A DNA stretch of 64,000 bases from assembly GCF_026898135.2 (NCBI RefSeq), contig NZ_CP114035.2, positions 4,133,501-4,197,500 on the forward strand, written 5' to 3'. This stretch comes from Pseudomonas fortuita. Lineage in GTDB: Bacteria > Pseudomonadota > Gammaproteobacteria > Pseudomonadales > Pseudomonadaceae. The notes beneath the pieces are model-generated. The model saw only the letters and a program-made list of their open reading frames with translations. It had not been told where the DNA came from and searched no databases. Every line of letters starts with the position of its first letter. The stretch's first letter is position 1. A program made the translations under genes and the position numbers. Below, one piece after another: positions 43,848-53,852 of the stretch.

Positions 43848-43940
43848 GCCTCTTCGCGGGTAAACCCGCTCCCACAGGTTCTGCACTGCGTTGAGCACCT
43901 GTAATGAACCTGTGGGAGAGGGTTTACCCGCGAAGAGGCC
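43848..43940. repeat. Inverted pair of palindromic REP elements
   Basis: GGCCTCTTCGCGGGTAAACC starts the left arm and GGTTTACCCGCGAAGAGGCC ends the right. One core differs by a single base (GAGAGGG for GAGCGGG). It lies within the plus-strand glucan operon, between the DUF2934 gene and glgX. Confidence 0.9.
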
Positions 43941-43990
43941 AATGCAGGACAGCACAATTCCCCTTCTATCACGGCCATTTGAGGATCGTC

Positions 43991-46144
43991 ATGAGCCCCC
44001 GCACCCCTAAGAAAACCCGCTCGGTCGCACCATCGCGTATCCGCGAAGGCATGCCCTTCCCCCTCGGCGCCACCTGGGATGGCCTTGGGGTCAACTTCGC
44101 GCTCTTCTCGGCCAACGCAACCAAAGTCGAGCTGTGCCTGTTCGACTCCACCGGCGAGCAGGAGCTCGAGCGCATTGAGCTGCCCGAATACACCGATGAG
44201 ATCTACCACGGCTACCTGCCCGACGCTCATCCTGGCCTGGTTTATGGCTACCGTGTATACGGTCCCTACGAGCCGGAAAACGGCCACCGTTTCAACCCCA
44301 ACAAATTGCTGATCGACCCCTATGCCAAGCAACTGGTCGGCAGCCTGGAGTGGTCCGAGGCACTGTTCGGCTACACCATTGGCCACCCCGACGGCGACTT
44401 GTCGTTCGATGAGCGCGACAGTGCGCCCTTCGTGCCCAAGTGCAAGGTGATCGACCCGGCGTTCACCTGGGGCCGTGATCAGCGCGTGTCTGTTCCTTGG
44501 GAACGTACGATCATCTATGAAGCGCACACGCGCGGCATCAGCATGCGCCACCCGGCAGTACCGGAAGAACTGCGGGGCACCTTTGCCGGCCTTGCCAACG
44601 ACGAGCTGCTCAAGCACATCAAAGACCTGGGCGTCTCCAGCATCGAGCTGTTACCCATTCACGCCTTCGTCAACGACCAGCACCTGCTGGACAAGGGGCT
44701 GAACAACTACTGGGGCTACAACAGCATCGCTTTTTTTGCGCCGCACCCGCGCTACCTGGCCAGCGGCAAGATTGCCGAGTTCAAGGAAATGGTCGCGCAC
44801 CTGCACGACGCCGGGCTGGAGGTGATCCTCGACGTGGTCTACAACCACACCGCCGAAGGCAACGAACGCGGCCCGACCCTGTCCATGCGCGGCATCGACA
44901 ACGCCTCGTACTACCGCCTGATGCCGGATGACAAACGCTACTACATCAACGATTCCGGCACCGGCAACACCCTGGACCTGAGCCACCCCTGCGTACTGCA
45001 GCTGGTCACCGACTCGCTGCGCTACTGGGCCGGCGAGATGCACGTGGACGGCTTCCGCTTCGACCTGGCGACTATCCTTGGCCGCTACCACGATGGCTAC
45101 AGCGAGCGCCACGGCTTCCTCGTCGCCTGCCGCCAGGACCCGATGCTCAGCCAGGTCAAGCTGATTGCCGAACCCTGGGACTGCGGCCCCGGTGGCTATC
45201 AAGTGGGCAACTTCGCGCCGGGCTGGGCGGAATGGAACGACCGCTTCCGCGATACCGCCCGCGCCTTCTGGAAAGGTGACGAGGGCCAGCTGGCCGACTT
45301 CGCCGCACGCTTGACCGCCTCGGGCGACATGTTCAACAACCGCGGGCGCAGGCCGTATTCCTCGGTCAACTTCATCACCGCCCATGATGGTTTCACCCTG
45401 CGCGACCTCGTGTCGTACAACCACAAGCACAACGAAGACAACGACGAGAACAACCAGGACGGTACTGACAACAACCTGTCATGGAACTGCGGTGCCGAAG
45501 GGCCAACCGACGATCCGGACATCAATGCGCTGCGCATGCGCCAGATGCGCAACTACTTCGCCACCCTGCTGTTGGCCCAAGGCACGCCGATGATCGTCGC
45601 CGGCGACGAGTTCAGCCGCACCCAGCATGGCAACAACAACGCCTACTGCCAGGACAGCGAAATCGGTTGGGTGAATTGGGACCTGGACCAGGAGGGCAAA
45701 GAGCTGCTGGCCTTCGTCAAACGCTTGACCCGCCTGCGCCTGGCCTACCCGGTGCTGCGCCGCTCACGCTTCCTGGTGGGTGATTACAATGAAGCAATCG
45801 GGGTCAAGGACGTGACCTGGCTGGCACCGGATGGCAACGAAATGAGCGTGGCGCAGTGGGAAGACCCACACGGGCGCTGCCTGGGCATGCTGATCGACGG
45901 CCGCGCGCAGGTCAGCGGCATCGCCCGGCCAGGGTCCGAGGCCACAGTGCTATTGATCGTCAATGCCCACCATGACGTTGTGCCATTCAAGTTGCCAGCG
46001 GTACCCGAAGGCGATTACTGGAGCTGCCTGATCGATACCGACCGGCCGGAGTTGCGCAAGGGCCAACATCTGCAGTTCGACAGCACGTTCGAGGTCAAAG
46101 GGCGGTCGATGCTGCTGATGGTGTTGCAGCACGAGGAGGAGTGA
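43991..46144 (+). CDS. glgX: Glycogen debranching enzyme
   Basis: Hydrolyses alpha-1,6 branches of short-chain glucan. The 717-residue isoamylase-type GH13 protein has an N-terminal CBM48-like domain (PFPLGATWDGLGVNFALFSA), nucleophile in VDGFRFDLATILGR, acid in LIAEPWDCGPGGYQVGNF and the motif FITAHDGFTLRDLVSYNHKH. The ATG at 43991 follows GAGGATCGTC; the frame is open through the REP upstream but that part is not coding. It is the last gene of this arm. Confidence 0.95.
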   Translation: MSPRTPKKTRSVAPSRIREGMPFPLGATWDGLGVNFALFSANATKVELCLFDSTGEQELERIELPEYTDEIYHGYLPDAHPGLVYGYRVYGPYEPENGHRFNPNKLLIDPYAKQLVGSLEWSEALFGYTIGHPDGDLSFDERDSAPFVPKCKVIDPAFTWGRDQRVSVPWERTIIYEAHTRGISMRHPAVPEELRGTFAGLANDELLKHIKDLGVSSIELLPIHAFVNDQHLLDKGLNNYWGYNSIAFFAPHPRYLASGKIAEFKEMVAHLHDAGLEVILDVVYNHTAEGNERGPTLSMRGIDNASYYRLMPDDKRYYINDSGTGNTLDLSHPCVLQLVTDSLRYWAGEMHVDGFRFDLATILGRYHDGYSERHGFLVACRQDPMLSQVKLIAEPWDCGPGGYQVGNFAPGWAEWNDRFRDTARAFWKGDEGQLADFAARLTASGDMFNNRGRRPYSSVNFITAHDGFTLRDLVSYNHKHNEDNDENNQDGTDNNLSWNCGAEGPTDDPDINALRMRQMRNYFATLLLAQGTPMIVAGDEFSRTQHGNNNAYCQDSEIGWVNWDLDQEGKELLAFVKRLTRLRLAYPVLRRSRFLVGDYNEAIGVKDVTWLAPDGNEMSVAQWEDPHGRCLGMLIDGRAQVSGIARPGSEATVLLIVNAHHDVVPFKLPAVPEGDYWSCLIDTDRPELRKGQHLQFDSTFEVKGRSMLLMVLQHEEE

Positions 46145-46286
46145 ACCCGGGGTGGTCCTACCGCCAGCAAGCCACCTCCCACACGTTCTGCACCGCCTGA
46201 AGGCCTGCACCAACCTGAGGGAGCTGGCTTGCCGGCGATAGAGCCGGTAGATGCAACACACAGGCACCTGCGATCGAGGAGGAATT
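46145..46286. repeat. Degenerate REP pair after glgX
   Basis: CGCCAGCAAGCCACCTCCCACACG (near 46161) and AACCTGAGGGAGCTGGCTTGCCGGC (near 46213) are a diverged inverted pair of the same element. The pair ends just before the remnant gene at 46287. Confidence 0.5.
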
Positions 46287-46640
46287 GTGAACCCCGAAGC
46301 TGGCAGCACAGGTTTTGCCAGCGTCAACCAGGCCCCGGCCGTGAAGCGGCTGCGGGTACTACGGTGAAAACCCACAAGGGCTTCACCGCCTTCAACCGGC
46401 GCTTCATTCTGCCGAAACTGCGCGAGGCGGTACGCAGCACCTAGGGCGACATCGTCTTCCTCCAGGAAGTAGTTGGTAGCCACGACCGCCACGCCGCGCG
46501 CTATCCCGGCTGGCCGCAGACCTCGCAGTACGAATTCCTTGCCGACAACACGTGGAGCGACTTTGGCTACGGCCGCAACGCGGTGTATCCCGACGGCCAC
46601 CACGGCAATGCGCTGCTCACCTGCCATTGGCGGTGGAGGT
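46287..46640 (+). pseudogene. Remnant of an endonuclease/exonuclease/phosphatase-family gene
   Basis: A GTG at 46287 behind GAGGAGG starts a normal-looking N-terminus (NPEAGSTGFASV...VKRLRVL). One base is missing near 46361. In the shifted frame the family sequence continues as THKGFTAFNRRFILPKLREA, is broken by an amber TAG at 46442-46444 in place of a coding codon, and then reads [20 protein letters not shown] and [20 protein letters not shown] up to HHGNALL, after which homology stops. The C-terminal part is gone. In other pseudomonads a similar intact gene sits in this cluster near a phospholipase-D-type gene; that comparison is from memory. Confidence 0.82.
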
Positions 46641-46969
46641 CAGGCTCTAGCAATCATTCGTCATAGCCACGCAGGGGGAAATAGCGAACCCCGCTATGCC
46701 CTGGTGATTATCTCGGGAAATCAGGTGCTTAAAGTGAGTTACACAACCTGAACAGATCTTTCACGCTTTCTTGACGCAAGCGGCGTCCTCTCCTTAGCTG
46801 AACATTATCTAGCAGTAAAGATCTCGCGCCGGGCCTCTAGCTCGCGCCTTCGTGCGCGCTTCAGAAGGCTGGCGTGCTGGTTTGGGTCGCCCACTGTTTT
46901 TGCCGTACAGCTCGTGACAACAGGCCAGGTCCTTGGGCTGTAAAACCACAAAAACAAAGGAGATCCGCC
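46641..46969. other. Intergenic region before the autotransporter-barrel gene
   Basis: About 330 bases with no credible gene. It includes a TTGACG at 46771-46776 that could be a -35, without a convincing -10 partner. The sequence just after the remnant gene does not continue the phosphatase family in any frame. Confidence 0.55.
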
Positions 46970-48046
46970 ATGAAAAGCACCTCGAACCCCGTGCGTTTCG
47001 ACAGCATTTTCTACGCGGTTTCCACGTCGCTGCTTCTGGCAACCCCGGTGGAAACTTTCGCGTACGAACTGCAGGGTGACCCCACCTCGCCCGGTTTTCT
47101 GCAACAGCCAGCGATGCCGCAGCTGTCGCTAGACCCGGCCAGCGCCAGTGGTTTGAGTATCGGTACCCTAAATGCGTTTTCGCAAACGATGAGCGCGCGG
47201 CACGGGCAGGCGGCGCCGGACATGATCGCCAGCCAGTGGGCGCAGTTTTTCCCGACCAACGCCCGCATGGGTACACAACCCCCAGACCAGCTGGAGGCAC
47301 CCAGCCAGCAACTGGTGATCGGCCCGGACCTGTTCGTGCGTGAAACTGCAGCGGGCAATGTGCACCGCGCAGGGGTTTTCGTAGGGCACAACAACCTGCA
47401 GAGCAGCTTCAACGGCATACGCCCACTGCTGGGCGACAAGCAGCGCAATGCGGTGAACCTGAGCGGGGAAAGCCTGGGCGTGTACTGGAGCATGACCCAT
47501 GAACAGGGCTGGCACCTGGATGCCGTGGCCATGGGTTCGCGGATCGATGTGCTGGGCCGGGGCGAAAACGGCCAACGCCTTGACGAAAGCGGCCATGCGA
47601 TGACCTTTTCGGTGGAAGGCGGCTACCCGATCCGCCTGAGTGGCAACTGGGTAATCGAACCCCAGGCACAGTTGATCAACCAGCAGTTCTTCCCCGGCAA
47701 CCAGGTGCAGGAAGAAACCCTGCAAGCCTTCGACAGCCAGCCGAGCTGGAGCGGCCGGGTGGGTGCAAAATTGTCCGGGCGCTACGAAGTGCGCGGCATG
47801 CCCATCGAACCCTATGTGCGGACGAACGTGTGGTACGACTTCAGCAATGCCGATGAAGTGAAGCTGGACCAGGTCGACAAGATCTCCAGCTCGCGCTACT
47901 CGACCACGGTAGAGCTGGGCTTGGGGCTGGTGGCGCGTGTCACGCCTTCTGTGGCCCTGTTTGTCAGCGCCGATTACAGCAGTGATGTGGATGACAATGA
48001 CCTGAACGGGCTGATTGGCAGCCTTGGGGTGCGGATGCGCTGGTAG
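46970..48046 (+). CDS. Autotransporter-type outer-membrane beta-barrel protein without passenger
   Basis: A 358-residue protein with an atypical signal region (FDSIFYAVSTSLLLATPVET, probable cleavage near residue 30). A stretch of roughly 90 residues follows, then a barrel domain of alternating strands (GVFVGHNNLQSSFNGI, NLSGESLGVYWSMTHEQGWH, and later WSGRVGAKLSGRYEVRG) ending VRMRW, a terminal aromatic as expected for outer-membrane insertion. This is the translocator part of type V autotransporters; no passenger domain of normal size is present. AAAGGAGATCCGCC precedes the ATG. Its function is unknown. Confidence 0.78.
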   Translation: MKSTSNPVRFDSIFYAVSTSLLLATPVETFAYELQGDPTSPGFLQQPAMPQLSLDPASASGLSIGTLNAFSQTMSARHGQAAPDMIASQWAQFFPTNARMGTQPPDQLEAPSQQLVIGPDLFVRETAAGNVHRAGVFVGHNNLQSSFNGIRPLLGDKQRNAVNLSGESLGVYWSMTHEQGWHLDAVAMGSRIDVLGRGENGQRLDESGHAMTFSVEGGYPIRLSGNWVIEPQAQLINQQFFPGNQVQEETLQAFDSQPSWSGRVGAKLSGRYEVRGMPIEPYVRTNVWYDFSNADEVKLDQVDKISSSRYSTTVELGLGLVARVTPSVALFVSADYSSDVDDNDLNGLIGSLGVRMRW

Positions 48047-48053
48047 CCAGGCC

Positions 48054-48147
48054 CGGCCCTTTCGCGGGCACGCCCGCTCCCACAGCGACAGCACAGGGAC
48101 GAACATTGTGCAATCCCTGTGGGAGCGGGCATGCCCGCGAAGAGGCC
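48054..48147. repeat. Inverted pair of palindromic REP elements
   Basis: GGCCCTTTCGCGGGCACGCC and GGGCATGCCCGCGAAGAGGCC end the two arms, with CCCGCTCCCACAG and CTGTGGGAGCGGG inward. It separates the convergent barrel gene and glgB. Confidence 0.9.
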
Positions 48148-48162
48148 AGTGCAGGCAAAACG

Positions 48163-50373
48163 TCAGGCCGGTTTCATTATCAACACGCCAAGCGGCGGCA
48201 AATTTAGGGCCAGCGACAATGGCTGCCCATGGCTGGCCACTGCCTCACTGGTTACAGCGCCCAAGTTGCCCACGTTGGACCCTGCATACAGCTCGGCATC
48301 GCTGTTCAGCAGCTCCTGCCAGCGCTCGCCAAACGGCACGCCAATGCGGTAGCCCTCACGCGGCACCGGGGTGAAGTTGGCCACCACCAGCACCGGCTCG
48401 CCACTGCTGCTCCAGCGCAGCCAGGCGTACACGCTGTTTTGCGCGTCGTCACCGATCAGCCACTGGAAGCCCTGCGGCTGGCAATCCTGCTCGTGCAGCG
48501 CCGGCACCTCACGGTACAGGCGATTGAGGTCGCCCACCAGGCGTTGCACACCTTGGTGCTCGGGGTACTGCAACAGGTACCAGTCCAGTTCGCTGTCATG
48601 GTCCCACTCACGCCACTGGCCGAACTCGCAACCCATGAACAGCAACTTCTTGCCAGGGTGCGCCCACATGAAGGTGAGGTAGGCACGCAAGTTGGCAAAT
48701 TTCTGCCAGCGGTCGCCGGGCATCTTGTCGATCAGCGAGTGCTTGCCATGCACCACTTCGTCATGGGAGATGGGCAGGATGAAATGCTCGGAATAGGCAT
48801 AGATCAGCCCGAAACTCATCTCGTTGTGGTGGTGGGCGCGATGCACCGGGTCGTTCTGGATGTAATGCAGGGTGTCGTGCATCCAGCCCATGTTCCACTT
48901 GTAGGCAAAGCCCAGGCCGCCCTGCTGGGTCGGCTGGCTGACGCCGGGCCAGGCGGTGGATTCTTCGGCAATGATCAGTGCACCAGGGGCCTCGACGGCA
49001 GCCACGCCGTTAAGGTGGCGAATGAAGTCGATAGCCTCCAGGTTCTCGCGCCCGCCGTAGCGGTTAGGCACCCATTCGCCAGCCTTGCGCGAGTAGTCGC
49101 GGTACAGCATCGAGGCCACCGCATCGACCCGCAGGCCGTCAATGTGGAAGTGCTTCAACCAGTGCAGCGCCGAGGCCATCATGAAGCCGCGCACTTCGTT
49201 GCGGCCCAGGTTGTAGATCAGCGTGTTCCAGTCCTGGTGGTAGCCCTCCAGGGGGTTGTCGTATTCGTACAGCGCGGTGCCGTCGAAGCGGGCCAGGCCG
49301 TGTTCGTCGGTGGGGAAATGCGCCGGCACCCAGTCCAGGAGCACGCCTATGCCGCCTTGGTGGCAGGCATCGATGAACGCGGCAAAGTCCTCGGCACTGC
49401 CGTAGCGCGAGGTGGGCGCGAACATCGAGAGTGGCTGATAGCCCCACGAGCCGCCAAACGGGTGCTCCATGATCGGTAGCAACTCGATATGGGTAAAGCC
49501 CAGCTCCTGCACGTAGGGCACCAGCCGCTCGGCCAGCTCGCGCCAGTTGTAGTAGCGCCCGACTTCGCCTGCCTCGTCCAGCTCGCAGCGCCATGACCCC
49601 GGGTGCAGTTCGTAAATCGACAGGGGGGCATTGTAAGCATGGCGCTGGGCGCGTTGTGCCATCCAGTCGTGGTCCTGCCACGCATGGCTGAGCTCACCGG
49701 CCACCTTGGACGCGGTGCTGGGCGGCAATTCGGTAGCGCGGGCCAGCGGGTCTGCTTTGAGTGGCAGTATCCCGTCCTTGCCCAGCACCTCGAACTTGTA
49801 GGTTTCGCCCACGCCCAGGCGCGGCACGAACAGCTCCCACACCCCCGCGCCGTGGCGCAGGCGCATGGGGTGGCGGCGGCCGTCCCAGTTGTTGAAATCA
49901 CCCACCACCGATACCCGCCGGGCATTCGGCGCCCACACCGAGAAACACACGCCATCGATGCCATCGACCTGGATCGGCTGGGCACCAAAGCGCCCGGACA
50001 AGTCGCGGTGGTTGCCCTCGGCGAACAGGTGCAAGTCCATGTCGCCCAATTGCGGGCCAAAGCTGTAAGGGTCTTCGGTGATTTGCTCGCCGCCGGCCCA
50101 GCCGATGTGCAGCAGATAGGCCTGCGCATCATCCAGGTGCGCCGTGAACAATCCCGGAACTGCACCTTGCACCATTTCAGCCAGCACGCGCCCATCATCG
50201 CGCGCCAGCACCCGTGCATTCAGGGCATTGGGCAGGAAGGCGCGGATAAACACACCGCCCTTGCCATCGCCATGGGGGCCGAGTACTGCAAAAGGATCGG
50301 CGTGTTCGGCGCGGGCCAGGGCATCCAGGTCCCGTTGCCGAAGGCCGCCGTTTTCACGCGTGGTTGCATTCAT
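48163..50373 (-). CDS. glgB: 1,4-alpha-glucan branching enzyme
   Basis: Introduces alpha-1,6 branches into linear glucan. The 736-residue GH13 protein has two N-terminal modules ([13 protein letters not shown]; then [20 protein letters not shown]), the nucleophile in [20 protein letters not shown], the acid in [12 protein letters not shown] and the histidine motif [13 protein letters not shown]. It follows the treS/mak gene with no gap (TAGATG). This pairing fits branching of glucan made by GlgE. Confidence 0.96.
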   Translation of the reverse strand: MNATTRENGGLRQRDLDALARAEHADPFAVLGPHGDGKGGVFIRAFLPNALNARVLARDDGRVLAEMVQGAVPGLFTAHLDDAQAYLLHIGWAGGEQITEDPYSFGPQLGDMDLHLFAEGNHRDLSGRFGAQPIQVDGIDGVCFSVWAPNARRVSVVGDFNNWDGRRHPMRLRHGAGVWELFVPRLGVGETYKFEVLGKDGILPLKADPLARATELPPSTASKVAGELSHAWQDHDWMAQRAQRHAYNAPLSIYELHPGSWRCELDEAGEVGRYYNWRELAERLVPYVQELGFTHIELLPIMEHPFGGSWGYQPLSMFAPTSRYGSAEDFAAFIDACHQGGIGVLLDWVPAHFPTDEHGLARFDGTALYEYDNPLEGYHQDWNTLIYNLGRNEVRGFMMASALHWLKHFHIDGLRVDAVASMLYRDYSRKAGEWVPNRYGGRENLEAIDFIRHLNGVAAVEAPGALIIAEESTAWPGVSQPTQQGGLGFAYKWNMGWMHDTLHYIQNDPVHRAHHHNEMSFGLIYAYSEHFILPISHDEVVHGKHSLIDKMPGDRWQKFANLRAYLTFMWAHPGKKLLFMGCEFGQWREWDHDSELDWYLLQYPEHQGVQRLVGDLNRLYREVPALHEQDCQPQGFQWLIGDDAQNSVYAWLRWSSSGEPVLVVANFTPVPREGYRIGVPFGERWQELLNSDAELYAGSNVGNLGAVTSEAVASHGQPLSLALNLPPLGVLIMKPA

Positions 50374-53300
50374 CTATGACTCTCCCCAGGTACTGATCAG
50401 TCCATGCAGGCCATGCAAAGGCACGGCCAGCCAGGTCGGACGGTTTTCGGCTTCATATGTGATCTCGTAGGCGGCCTTTTCCAGGCAGAACAATTCCAGT
50501 GCCGCGCGCTCGCCGTCGGCCATTTTCCAGGCATGGGGCATGGCGGCGGTGGCCAGGCCGTAGGCTTCGACGAAGGCGTGGCGCGACTGGTGCAGGTACT
50601 GCCGGGCGACCCGCTGACGCGCCTGCTGCGCTGGGCCGGAAAGGTCGACCGCAGACGCGCTGCGCAGGATCATCGCAGCAGCATAGTCGAAGGAACGCAA
50701 CACGCCGCTGACATCCTTGTACGGGCTGTGTTTTGCCCGGCGCTCTTGCAGTGGACGTGACGGTTCACCCTCGAAATCGATCAGGTAGGCGTCACCCTGC
50801 ACCACCAGCACCTGGCCCAGGTGCAGGTCGCCGTGCACCCGCATCAGCAGGCCGCCCTCAGCCTGGTCCGCCAGGCTAGCGATGTGCTGGGCCAGGCCAT
50901 CGCGCTGTTGCTGCAGGTCGTCGATCAGGGCCTGGCTGTCGCTGTCGAGAGCGTCACGGTGCTGGGCCAACAGGTCGAGGGCGTGGGTCAGTTCGGCGCT
51001 GATCTGCGCACCCCAGCGCTGGCTGTCGTCAGCATCGCTGGGGCGTGGGCGGAAGGCCTCATCATCGGTCGGCGCGGCCAGCAACAGGTGCATCTCGCCC
51101 AGGCGTTGGCCGAACAAGGCGGCAAAGCCGGTGAGTTCCTCCAACGCATCGGTGTGTACCTCGGCATCGCCACCAGCCGGCGCCATCTGGTCGCGGATGG
51201 CCCGCTCCAGGGTGTTCTGGGTCCAGGCCCAGGCATCGCCCTGGTTGCTCAGGTAGCCCTGGGCGATCATCAGCAGGTGGGGGGCATTCTGCTCGTCCAC
51301 CCGGCTGACCCAGGCAAGCAATGGCGAGATATTGGCAAAGCCGGCGGCGGTCAGGTAGGCACTCATTTCCAGTTCTGGGTGAATGCCCGGGTTGACCCGG
51401 CGGATCAGCTTGAGCACCACGCTGTCACCGATCACCACCGAGCTGTTGGACTGCTCGGCGCTGAGGTAGCGCACTGCACTTTCATCGTTCAACCCAAGGG
51501 CCGCCAGCAGGTCGGTGCACTCGAAACGCAGTTCGCCCGCGCCGCTGCCACAGGGCAGGCGCAGGCCATTCTGGCAGGCGTGCAGCACCGCGCGGATAAA
51601 CGGTTCGAGCACGAAGGCATCGGTAATCAGGCCAACCTGATGGGCACGGCGCACCCGCGACAAGGCCAGCTGCTGCGGCAGCGCTGTGTTGATCTGGTCT
51701 TCGGGCAGCAGGCCAAACGGCAGCTGGTAGTGGTTGGCCGTCCCCCCGCCAAGCACTTCGATTTCGCTGAGCAGTACGGGCGTGGTGGCGGTAGCGAAGC
51801 GCACGCCGTAGCACAGGCGCACCTGGTCGATGGGCCCTTCCTTGCCGGCGAACCAGCGCCGCTTGGGCAGGTATTGCGGCAGGATGGTGGTTTGCAGGGT
51901 TTCGCGGGCGGGTGCTTCCAGCAGTTCTTCCATGCGCTTGCGCAATACCAGTGTAGTCAATTCGGGTAACCCCTCGGTGGCCTGGATGTGCCAACTGGGC
52001 ATGCGGTCGTGGGAGGCCAGCAGGAACCAGTAAAAGGCATAGGGTGGCAGCGTCAACAGGAACGGCAGTTGCCCAATGGGCGGGAAGGCGCTGCCGCCGA
52101 GCATCTCCACCGGTACTTTGTCGGCGTATTGTGACAATTCCAGTTCGGCAGCCTGGGCGGCGCGGGACACGTTGGCCACGCACAGGATGACCTCGGTGTT
52201 GCCATCGGCATCGGTGTACTCGCGGATGTACGCAAGAATGCGCCGGTTGCTGGGGGTAAGGGTTCGCAGGCTGCCGCGGCCAAAGGCCTTCTGCTGCTTG
52301 CGCACGGCCAGCATGCGCCGGGTCCAGTTCAGCAGCGAGTGCGGGTCATGGCTCTGGGCCTCGACGTTTACCGTCTGGTAGCCGTACAGCGGGTCCATGA
52401 TCGGCGGCAGCACCAGGCGCTGCGGGTCGGCGCGGGAGAAACCACCGTTGCGGTCGGGCGACCACTGCATGGGCGTACGCACGCCGTCGCGGTCACCGAG
52501 GTAGATGTTGTCGCCCATGCCCAGCTCGTCACCGTAGTACAGGGTTGGCGTGCCCGGCATCGACAGCAACAGGCTGGTGAGCAGCTCTATACGCCGACGG
52601 TCACGCTGCAGCAGCGGCGCCAGGCGCCGCCGAATGCCCAGGTTGATGCGCGCGCGGCGGTCTTCGGCGTAGTAGTTCCACAGGTAGTCGCGCTCCCGGT
52701 CGGTGACCATTTCCAGGGTCAGCTCATCGTGGTTGCGCAGAAAAATTGCCCATTGGCAGTTGGCCGGGATCTCCGGCGTCTGGCGCAGGATGTCGGTGAT
52801 CGGGAAACGGTCTTCCATGGCCAGGGCCATGTACATGCGCGGCATCAGCGGAAAATGGAAGGCCATGTGGCACTCGTCGCCATCACCTTCGCCAAAGTAA
52901 GGCCGGGTATCTTCCGGCCACTGGTTGGCCTCGGCAAGCAACATGCGGTCGGGGTAATTGGCGTCGATTTCAGCGCGGATTGCCTTGAGCACAGCGTGGG
53001 TTTCGGCGAGGTTCTCGTTGTTGGTGCCGTCGCGTTCGATCAGGTAAGGGATGGCATCCAGGCGCAAGCCATCCACACCTAGGTCCAGCCAGAAGCGCAT
53101 CACCCCGATCACCGCCTTGAGCACCAGCGGGTTGTCGAAGTTGAGGTCTGGCTGGTGCGAGTAGAAGCGGTGCCAGAAATACTGGCCGGCGACCGGATCC
53201 CAGGTCCAGTTGGACTTTTCGGTGTCGAGGAAGATGATCCGCGTGCCGTCGTATTTCTGGTCGTCGTCCGACCACACGTAGAAGTCGCGCGTCTTGCTAC

Positions 53301-53691
53301 CGCGCTTGGCGTGGCGGGCACGCTGGAACCAGGGGTGCTGATCGCTGGTGTGGTTGATCACCAGTTCGGTAATTACCCGCAAGCCGCGCTTGTGTGCCTC
53401 GCTGATAAAGCGCCGGGCATCGGCCATGCTGCCGTAGTCGGGATGCACGGCCTTGTATTCGGCGATGTCATAGCCGTCGTCGCGCCGCGGCGAAGGGTAG
53501 AACGGCAGCAGCCACAGGGTATTGACGCCCAGCTCGGCGATGTAGTCCAGCTTGCTGATCAGGCCTGCAAAATCGCCGATGCCGTCGTTGTTCGAGTCGA
53601 AGAACGACTTGATGTGCAACTGGTAGATGACGGCGTCCTTGTACCACAGCGGGTCATCGATGAAGGCTGCCGGGCGTGAACGCTTGGCCAT
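50374..53691 (-). CDS. treS: Trehalose synthase / maltokinase fusion
   Basis: A 1105-residue two-domain enzyme. The N-terminal roughly 550 residues are TreS, which interconverts trehalose and maltose: start DDPLWYKDAVIYQLHIKSFF, nucleophile in DGLRLDAIPYLIERDG, acid in LLAEANQWPED, FLRNHDELTLEMVTDRERD. The C-terminal half is a maltokinase (Mak/Pep2) with the kinase-like catalytic HGDLHLGQVLVVQG and the metal-binding DFEGEPSRPL, making maltose 1-phosphate for GlgE. The fusion couples the two steps. It lies between glgE and glgB on the same strand. Confidence 0.95.
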   Translation of the reverse strand: MAKRSRPAAFIDDPLWYKDAVIYQLHIKSFFDSNNDGIGDFAGLISKLDYIAELGVNTLWLLPFYPSPRRDDGYDIAEYKAVHPDYGSMADARRFISEAHKRGLRVITELVINHTSDQHPWFQRARHAKRGSKTRDFYVWSDDDQKYDGTRIIFLDTEKSNWTWDPVAGQYFWHRFYSHQPDLNFDNPLVLKAVIGVMRFWLDLGVDGLRLDAIPYLIERDGTNNENLAETHAVLKAIRAEIDANYPDRMLLAEANQWPEDTRPYFGEGDGDECHMAFHFPLMPRMYMALAMEDRFPITDILRQTPEIPANCQWAIFLRNHDELTLEMVTDRERDYLWNYYAEDRRARINLGIRRRLAPLLQRDRRRIELLTSLLLSMPGTPTLYYGDELGMGDNIYLGDRDGVRTPMQWSPDRNGGFSRADPQRLVLPPIMDPLYGYQTVNVEAQSHDPHSLLNWTRRMLAVRKQQKAFGRGSLRTLTPSNRRILAYIREYTDADGNTEVILCVANVSRAAQAAELELSQYADKVPVEMLGGSAFPPIGQLPFLLTLPPYAFYWFLLASHDRMPSWHIQATEGLPELTTLVLRKRMEELLEAPARETLQTTILPQYLPKRRWFAGKEGPIDQVRLCYGVRFATATTPVLLSEIEVLGGGTANHYQLPFGLLPEDQINTALPQQLALSRVRRAHQVGLITDAFVLEPFIRAVLHACQNGLRLPCGSGAGELRFECTDLLAALGLNDESAVRYLSAEQSNSSVVIGDSVVLKLIRRVNPGIHPELEMSAYLTAAGFANISPLLAWVSRVDEQNAPHLLMIAQGYLSNQGDAWAWTQNTLERAIRDQMAPAGGDAEVHTDALEELTGFAALFGQRLGEMHLLLAAPTDDEAFRPRPSDADDSQRWGAQISAELTHALDLLAQHRDALDSDSQALIDDLQQQRDGLAQHIASLADQAEGGLLMRVHGDLHLGQVLVVQGDAYLIDFEGEPSRPLQERRAKHSPYKDVSGVLRSFDYAAAMILRSASAVDLSGPAQQARQRVARQYLHQSRHAFVEAYGLATAAMPHAWKMADGERAALELFCLEKAAYEITYEAENRPTWLAVPLHGLHGLISTWGES

Positions 53692-53748
53692 GGGTGACTC
53701 CTTTCATTTTCCGGGTTGCTCTGCCAGCAACTGACTTGACCCCATCCC

Positions 53749-53837
53749 CGTAAGAGCGGGTATGACCGCGAACCAGACACCGCGGTGTTTGGCACCCGCA
53801 GCGCCGGTGCTCGCGGGCACGCCCGCTCCCACAAGGA
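53749..53837. repeat. Imperfect inverted pair of REP elements
   Basis: TAAGAGCGGGTATGACCGCG and CGCGGGCACGCCCGCTCCCA face each other; the left copy has diverged. It occupies the gap between glgE and treS. Confidence 0.8.
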
Positions 53838-53852
53838 GATGTGTGCCTTGCT

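Noticed and set aside
46473..46751. 92-codon frame over the remnant phosphatase gene
   Set aside because: It is in a different frame from the family sequence, so it is a by-product of the decayed gene.
46771..46811. Promoter with TTGACG before the barrel gene
   Set aside because: No -10-like hexamer lies at 16-18 bases; TATCTA is 29 bases away.
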